Positions 1 through 5,607 of a stretch of 10,510 bases of DNA are shown in pieces; position 1 is the stretch's first letter, and every line of letters starts with the position of its first letter. Source of the stretch: an uncultured Frankineae bacterium (GTDB taxonomy: Bacteria > Actinomycetota > Actinomycetes > Mycobacteriales > SCTD01); contig CADCUE010000142.1 in the NCBI GenBank assembly GCA_902805805.1, positions 1-10,510 on the forward strand, read 5' to 3'. The translations under genes and the position numbers were made by a program. The notes under the pieces were generated by a model. That model did not search any database. It was not told the DNA's origin and worked only from the letters and a program-made list of their open reading frames with translations.

Positions 1-420
1 AAGACCCTCGTCTGGGCGCTGGCCCGCTGGCGCAACCGGGTGGCCGCCGAGCGCGGTGAGGTCCCCCCGATCCCCGAGAGCAGCATCGAGAAGCCGCCGT
101 CGGCGGAGCTCGCGCCCGGGCAGCTCGACAGCGACCGGCTGCCGGCGTACGACGTCCTCGACGCCGTGCTCGACGCCTACGTCGAGCGCGACCGGGGCCG
201 CGCCGAGCTGCTGCAGGACGGCTTCGACGCCGAGGTCGTCGACCGCGTCATCGCGCTGGTCGACGCCGCGGAGCACAAGCGCCGCCAGTCGCCGCCCGGA
301 CCGAAGATCACCGGCCGGGCGTTCGGGCGCGACCGGCGCCTGCCGATCACGTCCCGCTGGCGGGAGACCGCGGCGCCGACCGCCGGCGAGCCGGAGCAGG
401 CGCGGCCCGAGGGGTCCTAG
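1..420 (+). CDS. nadE: NAD(+) synthetase, C-terminal end (5' truncated by window)
   Basis: This is the last 139 codons of an NAD+ synthetase, read in frame from base 1 and ending at TAG 418-420. The enzyme amidates deamido-NAD+ to NAD+ with ATP, the last step of NAD synthesis in the cytosol. The visible part carries the typical C-terminal signature of the long, glutamine-dependent actinobacterial type: KTLVWALARWRN at the very start, then PPIPESSIEKPPSAEL, a PGQLDSDRLPAYDVLD segment, and near the end PPGPKITGRAFGRDRRLPIT followed by SRWRE. The N-terminal glutaminase and the ATP-binding loop lie outside the window, so the glutamine-dependent form is inferred from this tail. The gene converges on the minus-strand PPOX gene and the two stop codons share one CTAG tetranucleotide (417-420). 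A perfect hairpin follows 8 nt after the stop. No sign of damage in the visible part. Confidence 0.93.
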   Translation, partial: KTLVWALARWRNRVAAERGEVPPIPESSIEKPPSAELAPGQLDSDRLPAYDVLDAVLDAYVERDRGRAELLQDGFDAEVVDRVIALVDAAEHKRRQSPPGPKITGRAFGRDRRLPITSRWRETAAPTAGEPEQARPEGS

Positions 421-824
421 CCCTGCTTCTGGTGGCGCACCAGCGTCGGCTCGACGACGTAGGTGATCCGCTGCTCCTCGGGCGTGCGGAACGGGTAGCT
501 GTCGGCGCCGAGGTAGCGCTTCGCCAGGCGGTCGATGTGGTCGTCGGCGCCCTCGGTCGTGCCGCGGGCGGTGCCCCGCACCTCGACGTAGTCGTAGGGG
601 TTGGTCTCGTCGTAGACCACGACCGCGACGGTGGGGGTGCGCTCGAGGTTCGTCGGCCACTTGCGGCCGACGGCGCTGTTCACGGCCAGCCGGCCGTCCT
701 CGAGGCTGATCCACACCACCGTGGAGTGGATCGAGCCGTCCTCGTTCAGCGTCGACACGACCGCGTGGTTGGGCCGCGGCCCGGTGAGCAGCGCCTGCAC
801 GCCGGGGTCGTCGAGGCTGGCCAT
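417..824 (-). CDS. PPOX-class (FDOR-B-like) flavin/F420-dependent oxidoreductase
   Basis: This 135-residue protein belongs to the split-barrel pyridoxamine-phosphate-oxidase-like fold, in the group annotated as PPOX class F420-dependent oxidoreductases (Rv1155-type). Seen in the sequence: an N-terminal strand pair around residues 20-50 (AVVSTLNEDGSIHSTVVWI, then LAVNSAVGRK), the cofactor-contact segment RKWPTNLERTPTVAVVV (residues 54-70), and a YDYVEVRGTA strand near 78-86. Length is normal for the family. Whether it binds F420 or FMN cannot be decided by eye; an NADPH:F420 reductase gene 4 kb away makes F420 plausible. The ATG is supported by a near-ideal AGGAGGA Shine-Dalgarno a few bases upstream (about 828-834). 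It follows the efflux gene by 27 nt and is probably cotranscribed as the last gene of the TetR operon, perhaps to reduce or detoxify a compound linked to the pump. Substrate unknown. Confidence 0.82.
   Translation of the reverse strand: MASLDDPGVQALLTGPRPNHAVVSTLNEDGSIHSTVVWISLEDGRLAVNSAVGRKWPTNLERTPTVAVVVYDETNPYDYVEVRGTARGTTEGADDHIDRLAKRYLGADSYPFRTPEEQRITYVVEPTLVRHQKQG
429..443 (+). terminator. Hairpin just past nadE, candidate U-less terminator
   Basis: CTGGTG (429-434) and CACCAG (438-443) are perfect inverted copies separated by a 3-nt loop. The hairpin begins 8 nt after the nadE stop and lies inside the 3' end of the convergent PPOX gene. No T-tract follows, so it is not a classical intrinsic terminator. 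High-GC actinobacteria often lack the U-tract, which keeps the role possible but unproven. It could equally be a chance result of coding sequence. Confidence 0.35.
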
Positions 825-851
825 CGGTCCTCCTGGGGTCGGGGGTCGAAC

Positions 852-2483
852 CTAGAGGACGGCGCTGTCGGCCCGCGAGGCGGCCAGGCGCTCCTCGGTG
901 TCGGCGTCGGCCTGCGCCGCGGCGAGGCCGCCCTGGGCCCGCAGCGGCAGCTCCTCCACCAGCAGGGTGAGGACGAAGGCGGGCACCAGCAGGAACGCCA
1001 CCGTGAGGAAGACCGTGGAGGTCGAGTCGGCGAAGCCCTGCAGCACCGCCGCCTGCACGGCGTCGGGCAGCGTCGCGATGATCGAGCTGTCGTCGAGGGC
1101 GGAGGCCCGGGAGAACCGGTCGACGACCTCCTGCGGCAGGCCGGCCTCGCGCGCCCGGGCGGTGATGTTGCCGGCGAGCGAGCCGAACAGCACCGCCAGC
1201 GACCCCGCGGCGCCGAGCGTGCCGCCGAGGGAGCGGAAGAAGGTCACCGACGAGGTGGCGACGCCCATGTCCTGCGGCGGCAGCGCGTTCTGCACGCTGA
1301 TCACGAGGGTCTGCATGGACAGGCCGAGCCCGGCGCCCATGAGGACCATGTACAGCATCGCCTGCCAGATCGGCGTGTCGACGCCCAGCGTCGACATGAG
1401 CAGCAGCGCGACGAACATCAGCGCGGTGCCCACGACCGGCAGCGGCTTGTAGCGGCCGGTCCGGGACATGACCTTCCCGGCGAAGGTCGAGGTGACGAAG
1501 ATGCCGACCATGAGCGGGATGAGCTGCAGCCCGGCCTCCGTCGGCGAGGAGCCGCGCACGATCTGCAGGTAGAGCGGCAGCACGACCAGGCCGCCGAACA
1601 TGCCGGCGCCGACGAGCAGCGAGGTGGCGCTCGTGAGGCTGAAGACGCTGCTCCGGAACACCCGCAGCGGCAGGATCGCGGCCTCGCCGACGGCGCGCTC
1701 GCGCAGGACGAACAGCACGAGCGACACGACCGACAGGGCGAGCAGCCCGAGGGTGAGGCCGGAGCCCCAGCCCCACTCCCGTCCCTTCTCGGCGACGAGC
1801 AGCACGGGCACGATCGTGGTGGTGAGCAGGGCGGCGCCGAGGTGGTCGATGCGCGCGTCGCTCGTCTTGCGCGGCAGGGTGAGCACGCGGCTCACGACGA
1901 CGAGCGCGACCAGGCCGATCGGCACGTTGAGGTAGAAGATCCACCGCCAGCCGTCGATCCCGAGCAGCGTGTCCTGACCGGCGAAGGCGCCGCCCAGCAC
2001 CGGGCCGAGCACGCTGCTGGTGCCGAACACCGCCATGAACCAGCCCTGGTAGCGGCCGCGCTCGCGCGGCGGCACGAGGTCGCCGACGATCGCGAAGGCG
2101 AGCGACATCAGGCCGCCGGCGCCGAGGCCCTGCACCGCGCGGTAGGCGGCGAGCTCGTAGATCGAGCCGGCCGTCCCGCACAGCACCGAGCCGACGACGA
2201 AGACGACGATGGCGAACAGGTAGAACGGCTTGCGGCCGTACTGGTCGGACAGCTTGCCGTACAGCGGCGTCGAGATCGTCGAGGTGATCAGGTAGGCGGT
2301 GGTCACCCACGCCTGCGCGGTCTGGCCGTTGAGCTCGTCCGCGATGGTGCGCATCGCCGTCGAGACGATGGTCTGGTCGAGCGCCGCGAGGAACATGCCG
2401 AGCAGCAGCCCGGACAGCACGACGAGGATCTGCCGGTGCGTGAGCGCGGGCGCGCTCGGGGCCGGGGCGGTCGGGGCGGTCAT
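852..2483 (-). CDS. MFS drug efflux transporter, DHA2 (14-TM, EmrB/QacA-type)
   Basis: A 543-residue inner-membrane proton antiporter of the major facilitator superfamily, DHA2 branch. Family motifs are intact: motif D1 as LAALDQTIVSTA (residues 33-43), motif A GKLSDQYGRKP (76-86), motif B RAVQGLGAGG (115-124), motif C GTSSVLGPVLGG (154-165) and the DHA2 segment RWIFYLNVPIG (180-190). Hydrophobic stretches continue to about residue 510, consistent with 14 helices, followed by a short charged cytoplasmic tail rich in Ala, Asp and Glu. Length is normal for the family (about 470-550). The ATG shares four bases (ATGA, 2480-2483) with the stop of the upstream TetR gene, so the two are probably translationally coupled and the pump is controlled by that repressor. 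The compound exported cannot be read from the sequence; DHA2 members export dyes, antibiotics, antiseptics or self-made metabolites. No damage seen. Confidence 0.95.
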   Translation of the reverse strand: MTAPTAPAPSAPALTHRQILVVLSGLLLGMFLAALDQTIVSTAMRTIADELNGQTAQAWVTTAYLITSTISTPLYGKLSDQYGRKPFYLFAIVVFVVGSVLCGTAGSIYELAAYRAVQGLGAGGLMSLAFAIVGDLVPPRERGRYQGWFMAVFGTSSVLGPVLGGAFAGQDTLLGIDGWRWIFYLNVPIGLVALVVVSRVLTLPRKTSDARIDHLGAALLTTTIVPVLLVAEKGREWGWGSGLTLGLLALSVVSLVLFVLRERAVGEAAILPLRVFRSSVFSLTSATSLLVGAGMFGGLVVLPLYLQIVRGSSPTEAGLQLIPLMVGIFVTSTFAGKVMSRTGRYKPLPVVGTALMFVALLLMSTLGVDTPIWQAMLYMVLMGAGLGLSMQTLVISVQNALPPQDMGVATSSVTFFRSLGGTLGAAGSLAVLFGSLAGNITARAREAGLPQEVVDRFSRASALDDSSIIATLPDAVQAAVLQGFADSTSTVFLTVAFLLVPAFVLTLLVEELPLRAQGGLAAAQADADTEERLAASRADSAVL

Positions 2484-3121
2484 GCGTGGTCCTCCGTGCA
2501 GGCCGGGCAGGGGGCGGGTCGGGGCGCGAGCGCGACCAGGACGTCGTCGACGACGCGCGCGGCGAGCTCCGGGCCGGGCGGCGGGTCGGTGCGGATGAGG
2601 TTGCGGTAGGCCATGGGCCCGACGAGCAGGTCGACGGCGTGGTCGAGGTCGACGTCGGCCCGCACCAGCCCCTCGTCGATGCCCCGCTGCAGCGCCGCGG
2701 CGAAGGCGAGGCGGCGCGGGGCGAGCACCTGACGGCGGTAGTTGTGCATCAGCTCGGGGTTGTCGGCGCTGGCGCTGACGAGCCGGGGGAAGATCTTGCC
2801 GGCGAGCGACGAGTCGCTCTTGCGCCGGACGGCCTCGAGCCGGGCCACGAGCTCGTCGCGGACGCTGGCGCCCTGCACCACCTCGGCGGGCTCGCTCATC
2901 GTCGCCACCGCGTCGATGACGAGCTGCTCCTTGCTCGCGTAGCGGCGGTACAGCGTCGCCTTGCCGATGCCGGCCTGCGCCGCCACGGCCTCCATGGTCA
3001 GCGAGGTGTAGCCGTGCTCGGCGAGCAGCTGCAGCGTCGCGTCGACGATCGCGGCGTCGACGCGCGGGTCGCGCGGGCGGCCGACCTGCCGGGGGGCAGG
3101 CGCCTCGGTCGCGGTGGTCAT
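2480..3121 (-). CDS. TetR/AcrR-family transcriptional repressor
   Basis: A 213-residue DNA-binding regulator, probably the local repressor of its own operon and of the efflux pump. The N-terminal part after a basic linker (GRPRDPRVDAAI, residues 14-25) holds the TetR helix-turn-helix: LLAEHGYTSLTMEAVAAQAG (32-51), then IGKATLYRRYASKEQLV (52-68). The remainder is an all-helical ligand/dimer domain resembling the C-terminal domain of DHA2-associated TetR proteins. The reading frame stays open far upstream (to about 4174), but similarity begins at the ATG 3119-3121, just before the GRPRDP linker, so this start is chosen; a weak GGGA sits upstream. Its TGA overlaps the ATG of the MFS gene by four bases. 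Upstream lies a sigma-70-like promoter whose -35 box sits inside a GAGACG palindrome, the expected layout for autorepression. The ligand is probably a substrate of the pump, which is inference. Confidence 0.93.
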   Translation of the reverse strand: MTTATEAPAPRQVGRPRDPRVDAAIVDATLQLLAEHGYTSLTMEAVAAQAGIGKATLYRRYASKEQLVIDAVATMSEPAEVVQGASVRDELVARLEAVRRKSDSSLAGKIFPRLVSASADNPELMHNYRRQVLAPRRLAFAAALQRGIDEGLVRADVDLDHAVDLLVGPMAYRNLIRTDPPPGPELAARVVDDVLVALAPRPAPCPACTEDHA

Positions 3122-3182
3122 CCGGGTCCCATCGACAGGTGGTCCCGCCGCGGGAGCAGTTGCGGTACGGCGGCGTTCCACA

Positions 3183-3211
3183 ACGGTACGACCGCCACTT
3201 GTGAGACGCAA
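3183..3211 (-). promoter_or_regulatory. Predicted promoter of the TetR-MFS-PPOX operon
   Basis: On the minus strand TTGCGT (3211-3206) is followed after exactly 17 nt by TACCGT (3188-3183). These fit the -35 and -10 boxes of a primary-sigma promoter with four and three matches to TTGACA and TATAAT respectively. Transcription would start near 3175, leaving a leader of about 55 nt before the TetR ATG. The -35 box lies inside the inverted repeat described separately. No mapped start supports it. Confidence 0.5.
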
Positions 3212-3220
3212 CCGTCTCGC
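3201..3220. promoter_or_regulatory. TetR-type operator palindrome
   Basis: GAGACG (3203-3208) and CGTCTC (3213-3218) form a perfect inverted repeat around a CAAC spacer, with one further outer G/C pair at 3201/3220. Size, symmetry and the 16-20 bp span fit operators of TetR/AcrR repressors. It covers the predicted -35 box of the TetR operon, so bound repressor would block RNA polymerase. It also lies about 125 nt upstream of panB; an effect on panB is possible but less likely. Confidence 0.6.
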
Positions 3221-3301
3221 ATCCGTCAGCGCCGTGACCCGTCCCACACGCACAGATCCGGAAGGCAGTGCGACCCTGGAGGGGTCCGGGGACCGCTGCT
3301 C

Positions 3302-3316
3302 CCAGCCGGGGGCTGG
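3302..3316 (+). repeat. Hairpin in the panB leader
   Basis: CCAGCC (3302-3307) and GGCTGG (3311-3316) are perfect inverted copies with a 3-nt loop, 27 nt before the panB start. Just upstream GGTCC and GGACC (about 3280-3291) form a second small hairpin. I recognise no known riboswitch here. The structures sit between the divergent promoter region and the panB ribosome binding site, and could shape translation or mean nothing. Confidence 0.4.
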
Positions 3317-3343
3317 CCCTGAGTCGCGACGAGAGGCAGTCAC

Positions 3344-4186
3344 GTGTCCGGTCACGCGCCCGAGCTCCCCGCCCTGTACGGCGGCATCACGAACCGCCGC
3401 GTCCGCCCGAGCGACCTGCAGCGCGCCAAGGACCGCGGCGAGCGGTGGGCGATGCTGACGTCGTACGACATGCTCACCGCCGGCGTCTTCGAGCAGGCCG
3501 GCATCCCGGTGCTGCTCGTCGGCGACTCCGCGGGCAACAACGTCCTCGGCCACGCGACGACCATCCCGGTGACCGTCGACGAGCTGCTGCCGCTCGTGCG
3601 GGCGGTCAGCCGCTCGACGAGCCGGCCGATGGTCGTCGCCGACCTCCCCTTCGGCAGCTACCAGGCCTCGCCCGAGCAGGCGCTGGCCACCGCCGTCCGC
3701 TTCCTGCAGGTCGGCGGGGCGCACGCCGTCAAGCTCGAGGGCGGCCGTCGCGTCGTGCCGCAGGTCGAGCTGCTCGTCTCGGCCGGCGTCCCGGTCATGG
3801 GGCACCTCGGCCTCACACCGCAGTCCGAGCTCGTCATGGGGCTGCGCGTGCAGGGCCGCGGCGAGGCCGGCGACGCGCTGGTCGAGGAGGCGCTGGCGCT
3901 GCAGGACGCGGGCGCCTTCGCCGTGGTGCTCGAGGCCGTCCCGGCCGACCTCGCCGAGCGGGTGACCAAGGAGCTCCTCGTCCCGACGATCGGCATCGGC
4001 GCCGGCGTCGGCTGCGACGCGCAGGTCCTCGTCTGGACCGACATGGCCGGCCTCACCCCGGGTGCGCCGCTCACCTTCGTCAAGCGCTACGCCGACCTGC
4101 GCGCAGTGCTGACCGAGGCGACGAGGGCGTACGCCGACGACGTCCGCGAGGGCCGCTTCCCCGGCCCGGAGCACAGCTTCAGCTGA
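3344..4186 (+). CDS. panB: 3-methyl-2-oxobutanoate hydroxymethyltransferase (ketopantoate hydroxymethyltransferase)
   Basis: PanB transfers a hydroxymethyl group from 5,10-methylene-tetrahydrofolate to 2-oxoisovalerate, giving ketopantoate, the first committed step to pantothenate and coenzyme A; it is cytosolic. The 280-residue sequence matches the family over its length: MLTSYDMLTAG (37-47), VGDSAGNNVLGH (59-70), VVADLPFGSYQ (97-107), HAVKLEGG (127-134), PVMGHLGLTPQ (150-160) and IGIGAGVGCDAQVLVWTD (216-233). Residues placed like the known active site are Asp61 and Asp100 for Mg2+, Glu132, Lys130, and Glu198 as the probable general base. The common CDGQ element reads CDAQ, a minor change. 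The GTG start has GAGAGG (3331-3336) 7 nt upstream; an N-terminal extension of about 20 residues is common in actinobacteria. The gene stands alone on the plus strand, without panC or panD, and its 3' end overlaps the convergent BtuF-like gene by 8 nt. Confidence 0.97.
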   Translation: MSGHAPELPALYGGITNRRVRPSDLQRAKDRGERWAMLTSYDMLTAGVFEQAGIPVLLVGDSAGNNVLGHATTIPVTVDELLPLVRAVSRSTSRPMVVADLPFGSYQASPEQALATAVRFLQVGGAHAVKLEGGRRVVPQVELLVSAGVPVMGHLGLTPQSELVMGLRVQGRGEAGDALVEEALALQDAGAFAVVLEAVPADLAERVTKELLVPTIGIGAGVGCDAQVLVWTDMAGLTPGAPLTFVKRYADLRAVLTEATRAYADDVREGRFPGPEHSFS

Positions 4187-4934
4187 CGGCGAGCTGGCGC
4201 CGGAGCACCGCCGGCGCCTCCACCAGCGACGGGCCGTACCAGGTGAGGTGCCGCCCGCTCACCAGCGCGGCCGGCACCCCGGGGAACGCCTCCGGGCCGT
4301 CGTCGGCCGCGAAGGCGTACGGCTCGTCCGGCAGCACGACGAGGTCGTGCGGCGGCAGCTCGTCGAGGCGCACCTTCGGGTAGCGCTCGGGCGAGCCCGC
4401 GAGGGCGTTGTCGACGCCGAGGCGCTGCAGCACGTCGCCGGTGAAGGTGTCGCGCCCGACGGCCATCCACGGCCGCCGCCAGATCGGCACGACGGCGGTG
4501 CGGCGGCGCTGCGGCGGCGGGTCGGCCCAGGCGGCCTCGGCGTCGTCGAGCCAGCGCGGACGGTCGAGCCGGCAGGCGGCGAGCATCCGCTCGAGGGACG
4601 CCAGCGCCTGCGGCACCGTCTCGGGGGCGGTCACCCAGACCGCGACGCCGGCGGCGCGCAGCGCGTCGAGGTCGACGGCGCGGTTCTCCTCGGCGTTGGC
4701 GACGACGAGGTCGGGACGCAGCTCGAGGATGCGCGGCACGTCCGGGTTCTTCGTGCCGCCGATGCGCACCACGTCGAGGTCGGCAGGGTGCGAGCACCAC
4801 GCCGTCGCGCCGACGAGCAGCCCCGGCGCGCTCGCCGCGACCGCCTCGGTGAGCGACGGGACGACCGAGACGACCCGCCCGACACGTGCGGGGACGTCGA
4901 CCTCCCTGCCGGTGTCGTCAGACGTCGGTGACAC
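4179..4934 (-). CDS. BtuF-like helical-backbone metal/cobalamin receptor without signal peptide
   Basis: This 251-residue protein has the fold of periplasmic binding proteins of the TroA/BtuF type (family of PF01497), used for vitamin B12, siderophores or metals. Seen: RVVSVVPSLTEAV (20-32), VGATAWCSHP (41-50), RIGGTKNPDVPRILELRPDL (57-76) followed by VVAN, PIWRRPWMAVGRDTFTGDVL (150-169), then LPDEPYAF (201-208). The middle motifs resemble the group annotated as cobalamin-binding or helical-backbone metal receptors. Unlike exported members it has no signal peptide or lipobox: the N-terminus is acidic and polar and the first family motif begins at about residue 20, so the product is probably cytosolic. 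No permease or ATPase gene is adjacent. The GTG start (4934) lies inside the end of the F420 reductase gene, a 17-nt overlap, so translation is probably coupled. The ligand is unknown. Confidence 0.82.
   Translation of the reverse strand: MSPTSDDTGREVDVPARVGRVVSVVPSLTEAVAASAPGLLVGATAWCSHPADLDVVRIGGTKNPDVPRILELRPDLVVANAEENRAVDLDALRAAGVAVWVTAPETVPQALASLERMLAACRLDRPRWLDDAEAAWADPPPQRRRTAVVPIWRRPWMAVGRDTFTGDVLQRLGVDNALAGSPERYPKVRLDELPPHDLVVLPDEPYAFAADDGPEAFPGVPAALVSGRHLTWYGPSLVEAPAVLRRQLAVS
4196..4218 (+). terminator. GC-rich hairpin just past panB, candidate U-less terminator
   Basis: GGCGCCGG (4196-4203) and CCGGCGCC (4211-4218) form a perfect 8-bp stem around a 7-nt loop, starting 9 nt after the panB stop and lying inside the 3' end of the convergent BtuF-like gene. 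The stem is all G/C and would be very stable. No T-rich stretch follows on the plus strand. Position right after the stop supports a terminator or mRNA 3'-end stabiliser, but this is inference. Confidence 0.45.
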
Positions 4935-5595
4935 GCAGCCCCGCGTGGGCCTTGTAGCGCCGGTTGACCGAGATGAGGTTGGCCGTCAGCGCCTCGACCT
5001 GGTGGGCGTTGCGCAGGCGGCCGCCGTACACCCCCCGCATGCCCTCGATGCTGCTCGCCAGTGCCTGCACGAGGTCGGTCGCCTCCCGGTCGTCGCCGAG
5101 CACGAGGACGTCGGTGTCGATCGTCTCGACCGACTCGTCGAGCAGCAGCACGGCGCTGACGTGGTGGAACGCGGCGACCACGCGGCTGCCGGGGAGGACG
5201 GCGAGCGCCTGCTGGGCGGCGCTGCCCTCCTCGACGGGCAGGGCGTACGCCCCCTGCCCGTCGAAGCCGAGCGGGTTGACGCAGTCGACGACGACCTTGC
5301 CCCGCAGGTCGTCCGCGAGCGCCACGAGCAGCTCGCGGTGGCCGTCCCACGGCACGGCGACGATGACGACGTCACCGGCACGCGCGGCGCCGGCGTTGTC
5401 GGCGCCGCTCACGTCGCCGGGCAGGGCCTCGGCGGCCGCCTGCGCCCGGGCCGCGTCGCGGGAGCCCAGGACCACGCGGATGCCGGCGAGCGCGAACCGC
5501 CGGGCGAGCCCGCGGCCCTGCTCCCCCGTGCCGCCCAGCACGGCGACCACGAGGCCGGAGGGGTCTGGCAGGGCGCGCGGGTCGGGGGCGGTCAT
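4918..5595 (-). CDS. npdG: NADPH-dependent F420 reductase (F420H2:NADP+ oxidoreductase)
   Basis: The enzyme moves hydride between NADPH and the deazaflavin coenzyme F420 and so links the two redox pools in the cytosol. The 225-residue protein has the expected single Rossmann domain: VAVLGGTGEQGRGLARRFA (17-35), the NADP-phosphate-contact segment VVLGSRD (41-47), VVIVAVPWDGH (76-86), VVVDCVNPLGFD (101-112), and the F420-side segments AAFHHVSA (141-148) and GGRLRNAHQVEALTANLISV (191-210) with a short C-terminal tail ending in LRVTDV. Length matches the family. The ATG (5595) lies 12 nt after the stop of the RNB ribonuclease gene, with a GAGAGA-like ribosome site overlapping that stop. The end overlaps the BtuF-like gene by 17 nt. 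The gene implies that the organism makes F420. The symbol follows family usage; fno would be equally valid. Confidence 0.92.
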   Translation of the reverse strand: MTAPDPRALPDPSGLVVAVLGGTGEQGRGLARRFALAGIRVVLGSRDAARAQAAAEALPGDVSGADNAGAARAGDVVIVAVPWDGHRELLVALADDLRGKVVVDCVNPLGFDGQGAYALPVEEGSAAQQALAVLPGSRVVAAFHHVSAVLLLDESVETIDTDVLVLGDDREATDLVQALASSIEGMRGVYGGRLRNAHQVEALTANLISVNRRYKAHAGLRVTDV

Positions 5596-5607
5596 GCGGG
5601 CAGTCTC

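Noticed and set aside
432..2609. Open plus-strand frame of 725 codons opposite the MFS gene
   Set aside because: Composition is dominated by Gly, Arg, Asp, Glu and His with no motif. The opposing DHA2 and PPOX genes explain the region fully.
3122..4174. N-terminal extension of the TetR frame across panB
   Set aside because: The extension is antisense to panB and resembles no domain. The TetR HTH begins normally just after ATG 3121.
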